DNA of 64,000 nt from Diphasiastrum complanatum (taxonomy: Eukaryota; Streptophyta; Lycopodiopsida; Lycopodiales; Lycopodiaceae). Every line of letters begins with the position of its first letter. Position 1 is the stretch's first letter. This document shows positions 11,300 to 24,300 of the stretch, piece by piece. Location of the stretch: contig CM055094.1 of assembly GCA_029204225.1 (NCBI GenBank), forward strand, positions 25,847,041 to 25,911,040, in the 5' to 3' direction. Below the pieces are notes generated by a model. It was not told the DNA's origin and did no database searches. It was given only the letters and a program-made list of their open reading frames with translations. The position numbers and the translations under genes were made by a program.

Positions 11300-12029
11300 C
11301 ATGCAAATAAAAGTTTACTTTGGCATTATAGACTTGGTCACTTGAATCATGCTGCAATACAACAAATGTCTAGATAATCTATTGTTCTTGATCTCGACTA
11401 TCCTCGTGATAAAGTCGAGTTACCTGTCTGTCAAGACTATCTAGTTGGTAAACAGACTAGGAAACCATTTAAATCAAGCCATCACCATATTGCTAGAGGA
11501 TTGTTTAATGTTGTGCATTCAAAAATTTGTGGCCCGATGAAAAATCCTTCACTGAAGGATGCAAAGTATTTTATAACTTTTATTGATGAATTTTCCAGAA
11601 GGACTGGTGTACCTTATAAAGAAGAAATCAGAAGCCTTCAATTGCTTCAGAATCTTCAAGGAGCATGCAAAAAAGGAGACTCGAAGGACGATCAAGACTC
11701 TAAGATCAGACAATGGTGGAGAATATATCTCTATTGAGTTTAAGGAGTACTGCCAAAGCCAAGGCATTGAGCAGCAATTCATCACTCCTTACAGTCCTCA
11801 GTCTAATGGCTTAGCCAAGAGGAAGAACTGTACCCTGGTTGAATCAGCCAAATGTATGTTAGCGCATGCATCACTGCCCAAGAGATTTTGGGCCAAAGTT
11901 GTTTCCACTGCAGCTTACGTCCAGAACAGATGTTCGACCAAGGCCCTCTCAAGCAAAACACCCCACGAGGTGTGGACAGGCTCTAAGCCTTCTGTGAAGA
12001 ACCTAAGAGTGTTTGGATGCGTTGCCTAG
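11300..12029 (+). pseudogene. Copia-2 pre-integrase and integrase
   Basis: Near 11315-11380 the pre-integrase motif LWHYRLGHLNHAAIQQMS is followed by a stop. The integrase then spans two frames. 11501-11600 gives FNVVHSKICGPMK and YFITFIDEFSR. 11583-12029 gives KKKSEAFNCFRIFKEHA, the catalytic-region motif LRSDNGGEY and TPYSPQSNGLAKRKN. The catalytic Glu of the usual AERKN motif reads Lys here (AKRKN), so the enzyme would be dead even without the frameshift. It ends RVFGCVA at the next stop. Confidence 0.85.
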
Positions 12030-12439
12030 CGCAGATCCCAAAAGACACCAGGAAGAAATTGGACTTTTAAGGTCTCAAGACCATCTTGATCGGATATACT
12101 TCATTTGATAATACATGCAAGCTGTATGATCCTGATACCCAGCAAGCCTTGTATAGCCGGGATACAGTCTTTGTCAAGGATTAGTTCGTCGACATCAAAG
12201 GCAAGGATATTGCTCCAGGAGAACCTTCATCACCTGCCATTGACACGACTGTCCGAGATTCTGGCTCAAGCGTGTCCATTGTCGACCCACTCTTTGACAG
12301 CGAATCAAACGAAGATGTTGCTGCTAACCAGCAACAAGTCCCAAGAGTGGTTCATCAGTCAAATCCTCCCAGAAGATCAAGTCGAGTGTGCACACAGCCC
12401 ACAAGGTATACTCCTGAGTCTGCATGTCTCTTGATACAG

Positions 12440-13345
12440 GAACCAACGACAGTCAAAGAGGCACTCAGCCACCCAGACTCTGATCTTTGGAGAGAAGCTA
12501 TGGATATAGAGTATTCCTCTCTGATCAAGAACCAGACGTGATCACTAGTTGAAGCTCCTATTGGCTGCAATATCATCGATTGCAAATCGATCTTTAAGAT
12601 CAAATACAATGTCAACGAAGCAATTGATCGAAGGAAGGCAAGACTGGTAGCAAGAGGATTCACTCAAATCCCCAACGTCAACTACAGCGATACTTTCAAT
12701 CCAGTATTCAAACATTCGTCAATCCCAGCACTCATGTTTTATGCTGCAGCTGTCGATCTCGAAGTACATCAACTTGATGTACAAACAGTTTATCTGAATG
12801 GAATTATATAAGAAGACATCTACATGATCCAGCTCGAAGGATATGTTCTGAAAGGTATGAAGAATCATGTTTGTAAACTTCACAAAATACTTTACGGCTT
12901 GAAACAGTCTGCCAGAGCTTGGTTTCAGAGAATTAACACATTCCTCATCGAACAAGGATTCAAACAAAGCGCTGCTGATTGCAACGTCTATTCCAAGTCA
13001 GTGAAGCAATCCTTCATCATCATCACCTTATATGTATATGATACGTTGCTCTTCAGCAACAATACCAATTTGGTGAAGGATGCTAAGAAGATGCTATTTT
13101 CAGAGTTCGACATGACTGATTTGGGTGAACCTCACTTCTGTCTGGACATTCAAATCTGCAGAGACGGAGCGAGACGACTGATTTACATCACTCAACAAAG
13201 ATATCTTCACAATGTTCTTAACAGATACAATCTAATGAATTGTACATTAGCTCAATCACCGATGGATCCAGACCTGCATTTGTCAAAGGACCAATGTCCC
13301 CAGACCAAGCAGGAAGAGGAGCAGATGAGAGAGTATCCTTATTGA
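12440..13345 (+). pseudogene. Copia-2 reverse transcriptase
   Basis: Order of motifs: EALSHPDSDLWREAMDIEYSSL (12455-12540), a stop (TGA near 12539), CKSIFKIKYN, KARLVARGFTQ, NYSDTFNPVF, QLDVQTVYLNGII, a stop near 12808, then IYMIQLEGYV, ILYGLKQSARAWF and DCNVYSKS. The active site reads LYVYDTLLF, so one Asp of the YVDD pair is replaced by Tyr. DLGEPHFCLDIQI and the transition to RNase H follow. Confidence 0.88.
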
Positions 13346-13363
13346 TCGATACTTGGATCTCTC

Positions 13364-13980
13364 ATGTATGCAATGGTCTGTACAAGACCATATATTTCTT
13401 TTGCAGTAAGCTCACTCAGCCAATATATGGCCAATCCTGGCATTACCCATTGGAAGGCTCTCATAAGAGTCGTGAGGTATATTCGAGCTACCATGGACCA
13501 GTGCATCTGCTATGAAGCTGGAGAGGAGATGTTGACAATCGTAAGTCCACATTTGGATTTACATTCTTCTTCAACGGCAATCCTATCTCAAGGAACAGTT
13601 GTAAGCAAACCTCTATCGCACTTTCTTCTACAGAAGCAGAATACATTGCTGCTTCTCAATCTATTAAGAAAGCGTTTTGGTTGAGAAATTTACTGTCAGA
13701 CGTTAATCTGTATCAATACATCCCTACAATTTTGTTCTGTGATAATCAGAGTGCCATTGCCTTATCGGCCAACCCTAGATTTCACTCTCGGAGTAAGCAC
13801 ATTGAAATTAGATATCACTACATCGAGGGCAAGGTTCTCAACAAGGAGGTGAGCTTAACGTACTGCAGAATGCAGGACATGGTTGCAGATATATTTACAA
13901 AGGCATTAAGTGCTAATGCACACAACAAATTTTGTGCATTGCTTAGTCTGGAGATCAAGGCATTCACGGATCTAGATTAA
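13364..13980 (+). pseudogene. Copia-2 RNase H and polypurine tract
   Basis: MYAMVCTRPYISFAVSSLSQYMANP and HWKALIRVVRYI mark the region before RNase H. ALSSTEAEYIA-like sequence lies near 13616-13660 across a frameshift. 13681-13980 has FCDNQSAIALSANPRFHSRSKHIEIRYHYI and DMVADIFTKALS, the classic copia C-terminus. The stop TAA at 13978-13980 is followed by the polypurine run ending at the LTR start. Confidence 0.9.
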
Positions 13981-13987
13981 GGGGGGG

Positions 13988-15164
13988 TGTTGGATTTATC
14001 TCCTCTACTCTCCTAAATCCTATTTAAGTATGCCTCCATTCATGCTATATTTTTACTCATGTTGTCGCACAGTCTGCATATTTACATATAAAATAAGACA
14101 GACAAATAAAACGCGATTGTCTGCATAAATACAAGTAAATTCTCATAGGCGAAAAAGGTGAAAAACGTGACACTGTGTTTTTACACGTGATTCGCGACAG
14201 GCAAAAAAGACGACACTGCCTTACAAAATGCCGAAGGTGCCCTAGGAAAAGCGAAGGCACCCTGTAAATCAAATCCTAAGGCAGTTCGTTAGAGTGTCGC
14301 ATTTTTTGCATCTTCACCAACGTGCATTTCAGCGAATGCTGACGTCGCGGTCTTCTCACACTCATCCCATGCAATTGTGCAATCAGATTTGACAACAACA
14401 GCAGCCACCCACAATCTCCTACAAATAGCACATCCACTTTCTACTTTCTTTATCTGCACACCCGTAAAATTATGTATATATATGTTGGATACCATCTGCG
14501 TATCCAGCGTGTGAAAAGAGTGTGAAAATCATAGCATCAAAAATTTATCAGAGATAGACGAAGTAGATGCCCTCGCGCATTGATTCTTTTGTATTGTCAA
14601 TAACAGGTTCGTTTCTTTTACAGATTGGATTAGCTTTGTAGAGCACGCAGTTTCGTCCGCTATTGTCTTGTGCTCTACCACATTATTGACATGTATATTT
14701 TGCTATACTTAATCTGATAACAGCTCTTTTGTTCTGCGTTCAAATTTGCGTCAATACTACTATGCTTTTTCTCATTATGTCTGACTCTCTTATTGCTCAA
14801 TCTGGTAAACTGTTCTTAGCGAATTATCATTAGTCTAGTTGTTCGCGACAAATATTTAGTCGTGCCTTTCGCGGCTAATTATCAATTGAGCTCAGTCTAG
14901 CTCTTCGCAAATCATTCGCGACTAATGATTTGTCTAGCTGTTTGCGACAAATTATCCTTCTGATGTTTTGTTTATGTTTGGCTACGTAATCGGATCGACC
15001 GTGATTTTCATCACTAAGGTTCTGTTTGTTTCTGATAGGCGTAGTCATGCTTAGGGAAGGAGTAATATAGCTCATTCCGCTACGCACGAACACATTCTCT
15101 TCGTGTTCGTTTTCTTTTCGAGCTATTTTATGTTCCTCGCACTCACACCTCCTCCTTTTCAACA
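13988..15164 (+). repeat. Copia-2 3' LTR, complete (about 1,177 bp)
   Basis: Starts TGTTGGATTTATC directly after AAGGGGGGG and ends TTTTCAACA. Its parts match 4068-4368 and 9181-9891. It holds a TATA-like stretch near 14474 and TTCGCGA-type motifs near 14840-14930. There is no gene in it. Confidence 0.9.
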
Positions 15165-15880
15165 CGCGAGAAATTCAAGCATGATAGAGTTGCAAGGGCA
15201 AAGAACATCCTAGATCTAATCCACACTAATATATGTGGACCTATGAGGCTGATGTCTATAGGGGGAGCATACTATTTTATCACCTTCATAGATGATATGT
15301 ATGACGTGGATTTATGTTTTTTTGAAAAAGAAATTTGATGCCTTTGCCACTTTTAAGAGCTTCAAAGCAATGGTCAAAAAGTAACAAGTAGGAAGATGAA
15401 AATCTTGAGATTTGATAGGAGGTGAGTACAAGTCCAATGAGCTTAAAGACTTTTGTGATCATTGTGGAATCACGAGACAAATTACACAAGCTCATACTCC
15501 AGAACTCAATGGTGTAGCTAATCAGCGCAAGAATCGCATGATAGTGGAGAGTGGAAAATCTATGCTTGTTGAGATGAAACTACTAAAGGGCTTTTGGTTA
15601 GAAGCTAGCAACATCGTAGTGTATCTCCAGAATAGGAGTCCTACCATTATTGTACCAAGATAACACCTGAAGAGACATTTACAAACAAGAAGCCAAAAGT
15701 GAGCCATTTGGATGTAAGACCTTGTTCACATTCCTAAGAAGAATAGAGATAAGCTTGATGTAAAAGAATTGAAGAGTATCTTTTTAGATTATGATGATTG
15801 TATGAAGGGCTTTAGGTGCTTTGATCCTTTGGAGAAAATCAAAAACATCTTCAATATCATTGAATGATATATAACTATGA
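15165..15880 (+). pseudogene. Copia-5 integrase fragment
   Basis: Right after the copia-2 LTR, plus-strand copia integrase sequence begins: DLIHTNICGPMRLMSIGGAYYFITFIDDMYD, then FEKEI and a GGEYKSNELKDFCDHCGITRQ block. The active-site region reads NGVANQRKNR, with an extra codon and no catalytic Glu compared with the usual NGVAERKNR. ESGKSMLVEM, KGFWLEASNIVVYLQNRSPT and a KKPKVSHLDV-like C-terminal part in shifted frames end near 15880. Several stops and frameshifts are present. This is probably the element into which copia-2 inserted, its upstream half lying beyond the left edge. Confidence 0.8.
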
Positions 15881-18800
15881 GTGTTTATAATATGTACAAG
15901 AAAATCCAGTAAAGTTCCCCTTAAAAGGAGTTTCTGAAGATTAATAGAAGAACTAAAAAAAAGACAATCGACTCAAAACCAGACTTTCAAAAATGAAAGG
16001 GCTTGAATAGAAAGAAACCCATACCTAGAACTTGGAGCTTAAAGCCTTAACATTCAACCTTTTCCACTAACACTAAATTTTTGAAGAATTGCCCATGAAG
16101 TAAAATACCGCGATGTGTGCAACAAATGATTGAATGAAAGCGTAAAATTATACCTCATTAGCAATTTAATTCTAGCACAAGTTCTTGTCTTGGTCTATTT
16201 CTTGTCCAATCCGAATACGACATCATTTTGACATCAATCTTGTTTCATATTCTTTTGCACTAAATTGAGACCAAGATTAGGATAGGAGTCTATGAGACTT
16301 GTATGTTGGAGATTGTTGTTCCAATATCTTTACAAAGGATATCTCTAGAGGTCCTTGATTCTTTTGGATCTTTGACCGTGTATCTTTGCTTTATTTTTCA
16401 AGTGTCAAGGGGTCACTCTTCCATATTGAGCTAGGATGTAGCGGTTCTACTTGTGTTGAAAGTTGTCCTCCGCTACTTGTGTTGTTTAATGTGTTTTGCT
16501 TATGTTCTTCCGTTTTCTCAGCTCTTTATCATTGACTTGATTCTAATTTGAGAGAGCATTCATGAATTGCCTAACTCCACTTGGCCATTCTATGTTGGTT
16601 GAACCAAGTTTCCATGTTGGACAAGGCTGAACTATGTGTGGGTAAAAGGGAGTGAGTAAATGGTGGAATTGATGAGGACTAGGGTTGGGGGGTAAGAGAA
16701 AAATTATAGAGAGGTAGGCTAGCTATGCTTTGAGCAAGTGTAAGAGTCAAGCAACTTCCTTACGAAGTGTGAGGTTGAAGAATTATTCAGGGAGAGGCCA
16801 AATGATGTTCTTCTTTTGAAGGTAAATGAGAGTTGGGGGGCATACGACAACAAATATCAAACAAGGGTTGGGAGAGCAAGCAAATGAAAGCTACAATTCT
16901 ACGTGGCTACTCAATCATACTTCAAAATCCACTTTTTGAAAAAGATTTGGATTGGGAAAAGGACCATAAATACTTCGCAAGTGTCCTTATCTTTTGAAAA
17001 CGCATTCCCTATCATGTGATTGCTTCAAGAAGTTACAAAATCAAAACATAAGCTTCCAACATGTAAGGTCAAAAAGACCAAGACCACCCTGCATTGAAAA
17101 ATGTGAGGAGAATTTTCATGTTAAGACAACTAAGCAATTATTTCATAGAAATGATCTAGGAAGTCTAGAATTTAGATATAAACAAGGATAAAAGCTAAAT
17201 GATAAGAAATAAGTAAGAACCAAATGATGACATTGAAAATAATAAGTATAGCACAAGGAGAGTGACAATTCCAAGCAGTCACCAAGTTCTTACAAACTTG
17301 GCTGCAATAATATCCATTTCTATCAATAATCTAACAAGGTTGACCATAAGGAGGAACATTTAAGAGTTATAAGTGAAAATCTAGTTGAGCAAGAAGATTG
17401 TATTTCAAGAGGCCTAATTTGGTTTTTGTGCATAATGGTAGAGTGCACAAAAAATCACTCCATTGCACAAGCAAAGAGGCACAAACGATGATGTTGCTTG
17501 CATTTAACATGAAAAGGCCTATATTATTAGACTCTGACACATATTTGTGGTTGTTCACATCAGTTCAAGGGGGCCCTTGATCACAACCGGTCGCCATAGG
17601 AGCCAATAGCCATATCAAAACTATCCAAAAGATTAGAAAGCGTTGATTTGTTGATTCTCAAGGGATCTAACATCAATGGCATTATTATTTTTTTGTAATA
17701 AGGCACCATTCATGGTTCTCAAACTTTTTCTAATGTCGACTTCCTTCAACCTTTCATCAGTGTCGTAACTGCTTGGGTTGGAACATGGAAGCTGTAAGGA
17801 TGATAAGCTTTGCTCCCAAAATGTGGCCTAGAAGTTAACAGCTACTTTCTTCACTTGGACGCTAATTGTTTGGCCCTTTTTTTTTGTCAAGTATTGCAAT
17901 GGTGTTGGCAAAACTGTAGTGAAGGGTTGCTATTCTGAATAGACTGTCAACACTAAGAAATTAGCCATCTCAATTTGGCATTTACACAATATAATCATAA
18001 GCTTGCAGTGGGGAGTCTAGTTTCCGATTGGATTTTCTTCAGTTCTGAGCGGTGATGCTTTCACTCTTAAGCTTTCACTCTTAAGAATCAAGTCACGAGA
18101 ATTACTCACCAAGAGAAAGTTCTGTTCTGCCTACAAGTTTGTTGTGGCCTTCAAATTCATGCTCACTTTAGAAATTAAAAAAATTAAACACATTGATAGC
18201 CCTGAAGTGCCAAGATCAATGAGGGGGTTAAAGGCCTGGTCAGAGGGCTTTATGATTTTGAGAGCCACTGCCCAAGGGCAACTGGTGACAAGGTAAATGA
18301 GGAGCCTAGGCCCTGGGCAGAGGACTTTATGATTTTTTGGGCCCCTAGAGGGTGCTAGCCCCAAGAAAGAGATCCAAACAGCAAAAGCCCGACCCTTGAG
18401 CATTTTCCGTGCACAAGTACCACAGAATTTTTCCTATTTTTGTGGTAGACTGACTTGTGTCACTTGCAATAAGATATGCAAAAACAACCATCGGCTTTAT
18501 AGGCACAAAGCCTGTTATGCCAAAAAACCTATGGGCTTTTTGGCCCAGAACCCAGAACGCCCAAGGGCTTTTTATCATGATACCCTTCGCAACCGTAAGT
18601 TCATGGAGAAACACAAAAGAAGGGCATAATTAGGACCGCTAACATGAACTCGAAAAATTCTAGCAGTTGTTTGAAATAGATTAAGAGCAGCATATTCTTG
18701 GACATAAATCATTTACATCATGTAGCAAGAACGTACTTTGGATGGTATAATTTGAAGCCCTTGTAATAGGTGCTAGGAAGTCAAAATGAGCCAAGATCGA

Positions 18801-19981
18801 CCACCACCTCAAGTGAGCTTTTCTAATTTCCCCCAATTAAAACACTACATTGATAGGTGAGATACAGTAATTTCTTCAAAAGATAATTGCAATACTAACA
18901 CCAAAAAAAACATTTTACTGAGAACTAAATACCAGCCTTAACACATACGATGAATGATCAAAGGGTAGCCATTTGACAACATTTACACCAGAAAATCGTG
19001 AAAAGATCTAGTTTCGCTTTTGAGCTTTGTGACTATGTACCAGAATTCTGTCATGGTCACATGTAGAGCAATGTCCATTTATAATTATTAGTATGTAAAA
19101 AAATTCCATTCAAATTTCATGGAGCTTGTCAACAAATGGCAAGTAAAGCGACATAAAATCAAAGTCAACTCTGAAGCAACCTTCACCTTATGGGCCATTC
19201 AAAATTGCACTTCAAAGATTACTAACTCTAAATGAGAAAACAGATGCTGCACCATGCTAAAGCGATTGCCAACGTAATCCGACTCCACTGAGCAAGTAAG
19301 CATTTATCAACTTCTCAAGGACTGTATTTTGATGCAAAGAGAACTACTTTGAACAATGAAGGCCTTTTACTATTAATGCAAAATCAGATCTTGTTGAATG
19401 GCAAATTTAAGCATATACTCCTAGTGACTACTATTAAGTCTGAAATACGTGTATAGGGATTCTAGTTATGTACAGCCTTCAATTGGTGGCAGATGCTAAT
19501 TAATCAAAACTTGGCATGCCCAAGTTGTGATTTTCCAGAAGCTTGTGAATGCAATAATGACCTGAGGTCGTACACAATTCCAATCTCGGTGTATACAATG
19601 GGTTGTATCCCCCGACGAAACGATCCTTCGGCATACATGCAAAAAGGGGGCTGAAAAGACCGTTAGGAAAAACTCACACCATTCGACAGACTGACAGTTG
19701 CATGCCTGGTAAGCAATACAGCCTAAGAATTCAAAGAACATGTACGGCCACGTTCGACGAGGATAATATGAACCTTGTACAGCATTACCGCTTGGAACAA
19801 AAGTTCACTTTGTATTCACAACCAAAACTTTTGGTAGTAGATTATCAATGTAGACTTCAAAGAAGCCTCTGCATGTGGTATTCTCAACTTGAAAGGCCCA
19901 CTTTGCATCCTTTTGAAAAATCTCTCGACTATGTCAAAGATTACGCCCCTTTGGAAATTGTAGATTCATCACAATTTCCCA
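15881..19981. other. Intergenic region and 3' flank of the ligase gene
   Basis: About 4.1 kb without a convincing gene. The right end must include the 3' UTR of the ligase (transcribed leftward from 19982), but I cannot place its polyadenylation site. Short ORFs are scattered. One at 18396-18629 has a finger-like Cys/His pattern (see findings). 18180-18600 is more GC-rich than its surroundings and contains repeated 'gggcttt(tt)' phrases. No tRNA or LTR ends were recognised. Confidence 0.5.
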
Positions 19982-21278
19982 TCATGAAAGATCAAAGGAG
20001 CCTTGCCCTTCAGCAATTGCGTAAAGTAGTCTCTCCTGCATAACCTCCTACAAGAAAAATAAACAGAACAAGCATTCAGCATTCCAAGTCAAACACTTAT
20101 TCTAACAGAATCTGACAAGTTCAATAATGACTACAAAATTACCTTGCAGGAGTATGGAGGCAACTTCAGGTAATTGGCACATGTCATCACACTTGGCAGA
20201 TCACCATCAGCGAGTGTCGTTCCCAAAGCTGATGCAGCTCCAGGTGGTGTCGTACCCAAAACATTATTTGCTCCACTTGTTCCTGTTGGATGCTGCAAAT
20301 GCAACATTCCCATTTTACAAACTGAATATAGAGAGTATAGGACACCATAATTGATGTACTCTTAATAATAATGATATAAAAGGTCATAATAACACAAATA
20401 TATCCAGGTCCAAGGTGACTTCGTACCATCCTTGTTATCTAACGACTTGAAGCAAACCTAGAGAAGATGGATGGTAAAACCTTGATTCAGCTGCTAGATG
20501 ACGTGAGTATATGGATCGAGTTTCTAAAACATAGAGGGCTTTCACTAGTTATAGACAGAAATTTGTGTTCCATGGATAAAAGCACAAACATAATACAACC
20601 AATTTTATGGCGTTCATAGAAGAGTCTATCTCAAAAGGCCACCTCAAGAAGAATACCAAGACAAGGTATCTGGTCGAACAACGCACTATTAAAGAGAATA
20701 TAAATTAGCATACGCAAGTTTGCCTAAACTGAAAAAAGGTCTAAAGGTGATACTACTTAAAAGAAACATTCGAACAAGAACAATCTAGATTATATGGTGC
20801 AGAGTTTGTCTCACAGTATCTGATACCTTTCTCACAATAGTGAGTTTTGGACTTAATGCAGCAAGACCCCCAGGTGGAAGCCTTGGAGCTCCAGTGACAA
20901 AGCGCAAAAATGCTCGCTGCTCCTCAGCATTCAACTCACCCAATATTTCCAGTAGCTGCAAAACATGGAAATGACAAATTAGTTTATTTATTTGTTAAGA
21001 CTTTGCAGTAAACTTGTGACAATCAAATGACTAGTTATTCCGACATATTACATCATCTATGAGAGGCATTGAACAGGGAAAAGGAACAAATCTGAAACAC
21101 GGGAAAGCCTGCATAAGATCATCTCTGATTTTTGCAACATAAAAAATCAACTTACATGTCTGATAGGATGGCTTGCTGCTGTATAACCATGGTCAAATTT
21201 AATATTATCTGCAAGTGTCTCCGGCTAATAACAACACGCAAAAAACGCACTCTTGAGTACTTTAGCACGTAGAAGACC

Positions 21279-21340
<62 letters not shown>

Positions 21341-24300
21341 GCGCGCGCGCGGCTACCATCAATGTAGCATTTTCAAGCAGTTTTGGCAAAAGTTTTGAAA
21401 ATGGATAGGGTTGGTGAATTTAAATCCATTGAGCTTGACAATTTGAAGATGGTGACCATCTATCTTATGGAACATCCCAATCCCTCTTTCCTATAAACCC
21501 TATACTCTCCACAAACCGCAATTCCTTGGCGAACGAATCTCGATTCGTCCAGGAATCATTCTGGTCCAATTCAAATTGGAAAGTATTGGACCCCTGAGAA
21601 AAAAATGGCTTTTTAAACGATTCTTTGATTGTGCTAATCATCCACAGTTCTTTGATTTTACTTTTCAATGTTTTGATTTGTATTTAGATGTTTACCTAGT
21701 GTATTGTGCGATGGATCCTAGATAAATTATAATTTACAATGTTAAGAGTTGGAGCATAGAATCTAGTCTGTTTTGTTTGGATTGTGTCCATTCAACATTG
21801 TCATGTGCACTTGGATTCTGTGAACACTTATTTGCTTTCAGGCTTTAGCTTTCTATAAGCAGCAGTGAACGTTCAAACATATGTATTCATTATCAATCTA
21901 ATATCTATAAGATTTTAGAAACATTGTAGAGATTGTACATGTTACATCACATATTTTTTAGCATAATATCTAAAAAAGAATTGCAAATAAATTTCCTGCC
22001 AATTCTTCCAATTCTTTAGGGTTGGACCTGGTTCTAAACCACGATTCATACCAACTCATTTGATTTTCAAAAGGTTGATTATGAACCGAGTGGAAACACT
22101 ATTGATAACCTCCTTTGTCTCATCCTCATGCTCATGCACAGGATGCTCTTGCACGTGACTATCCTCTTGAGGCCCTCTCAAAGCTGGACTTGGATCTTCA
22201 TGATTGGAATCAATTATTGGTTTAGATTTATTTGTGCCCATCTTCTCATGCTCTTTCACCCAAGTGATCCTCATCAAAGATAACCTCTCGACTATCCTCT
22301 TCATACTGGTAAGATCATACAGTCTATACGCATTCTCCTCTTCACTACATCCCAGAAGGATAAACTTACAATTTTGCACCCAACTTCGTCCTATCATCCT
22401 TGGGACATGCACGTATGTCGTAAAACCAAACATGCACATAGTGCATAGCTCCCACCTTGGGCTTGATGCCACTGAATGCCTCCTCTAGTGTGCCTTTCCT
22501 TCTACAGCTTTCATTGGACTTCAATGGAAGACAAAAACAGTCGTATGAAATGCTTAGGTCCGAGAATAGTTTGGCGACCCTTTGCCTTGAGCATGCTACG
22601 AGCACACTCAACTATTGTTCATTTCTTCCTCTTGGCTACGTTGTCCTGTTAGGGTGTGTGGACATTAAATTGCCTTCTAAAACAATTTGCCTTGCAAAAT
22701 TCAACAAACTCACCATCGATGTATTCACCAACACCATATGAATGGAGCGTCTATCCTTCCCTGTTTGATTCTCCTCCAGAGCTTTGAATTGCTTGAAGTG
22801 CTTGACAGCTTTAGATTTTTGCCTCAAAAAGTATACCTAAACCTTCCTAAAGAAATCATCTACAAAGGTCATATAGCAATATGCCCCTTCGCATATCTAG
22901 TTTGGGTTAGCCCCCACAAATCTAAATGGAACAACTCAAGTATCTCCTTCGCCCTAGTAGCATTTCCCTTGGCAATTTTGGCTCATCCTACTTTCCCATA
23001 GCACCAAGCCTCACAAAGTAATGGATTTGGCCTGATTGATGGAAGCCCCACTACCATATTGTGCTTGTTAAGCATGCTTTGGTAACTAAGATGGTCATAC
23101 CTCTCATGCCACAACCCATCCACATCACCCTCTTTGGCTATATATAAGCATGCTGATTTGAGAGAGTTGTGTATAATCTATAGAGGCCATTTTCTTGCAT
23201 TCCTATGGCTACAACCTTCAATAATATTGCTTTTTGTCTTGACAAGACAAGCTAAATATTTTCAACCTGTTCATTTTTGCTTGGTAATAGCACCAACAAA
23301 GAGAAGGTTCTTTACAAGCTCTGGTACATAAAGGACATTCATTATGACCATCTCACATAACATAAGCTTGAATGGAATTGTGCTCATGCCTTTGACCTCT
23401 TGTCCATCACTTAATTCTTCAAAAAATCTAAACCAATCCCTATGAGTCATCGTGTGCTTTGAAGCACCAAAGTTGATGTAACAACCACCATAAGTGATTT
23501 TTGTAACGAATGCAGCAAAGAAAAGCTCAATCTGCATATTGTCATCCTACTCCTCCTTTACAACCCAGATTGCCTCTTGGATCCTTTTCCTTGATCAACT
23601 TGCTTCTTCCTACATTCTAAAGTAAAATGGCCATACTTTTTTAAATAGTTGCAATTCCCTTTCATGTGTGGTGCGGAAGAGGAAATAGAGGTATGCCCAT
23701 CTAACATTTGTGAATTTCCCATAATTTGCTCTAGGTCCTGCAATAACCCCTTCAATTTTCCTTTACCTTTTAACTTGTCCTCAGTAAATTGCTCCTGGAA
23801 ATCCTCCCTTTAAGAGAGGTTCACCCTCCTCATCTCCTCATGTTTCAAAAGATCATAAAATTCTTCAAATGTAGGAGGATTCTAGCAAACATCATCATCA
23901 CACAATTTTGAAAAGCATTCGACTAGCTATTCTGATCCACCAAATCCCTATTAGCAACACCCTCTCCAACAGTTGCAAGCTGATATATAAATCTTGGATC
24001 TTTGTGAGATGATCAGTAAATGAGCCCCAAGGGGAGCTGGCGCCAGCCCCTCCCCCTGTGGGGCTCGGGGCCGTGCAGCCTATGTCCCGAAGACTTTCCC
24101 TATATCCCTGAGAGAATGAAGCTTGTTCTTTGAATAAAGAACGCTAGCTATGTTGGTAGTTTCGAACATGGATTTGAGAGGTGCCAAAGCTCAATCTAGT
24201 TCTCTTGCCTCTCTAAAGCCAGTAGGAATGAGTTCTCTATTTGTTATTATATTCCAACATTCTTTTTCTTCAAGAATGTTTTCCATCTTCAACTTGTGGA

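Larger units (their letters stand above)
4068..15164 (+). mobile_element. Copia-2: plus-strand copia element with split 5' LTR
   Basis: The element has a complete 3' LTR (13988-15164), polypurine tract (AAGGGGGGGTG ending at 13989), RNase H, RT, integrase, protease and gag in the usual copia order, a primer binding site (9892-9904), and a 5' LTR in two pieces. The first piece (4068-4368) matches about 14139-14462 and the second (9181-9891) matches about 14463-15164. Roughly the first 150 bp of the 5' LTR is missing because copia-1 abuts it at 4067. The coding region has nonsense and frameshift changes. The two LTR copies show around a dozen differences in the first ~120 aligned bases of the second piece by eye, so the insertion is not recent. 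Confidence 0.85.

Noticed and set aside
19603-20354. 146- and 75-codon plus-strand ORFs
   Set aside because: Opposite strand to ligase exons 16-17 and 3' flank, with no recognisable motif.
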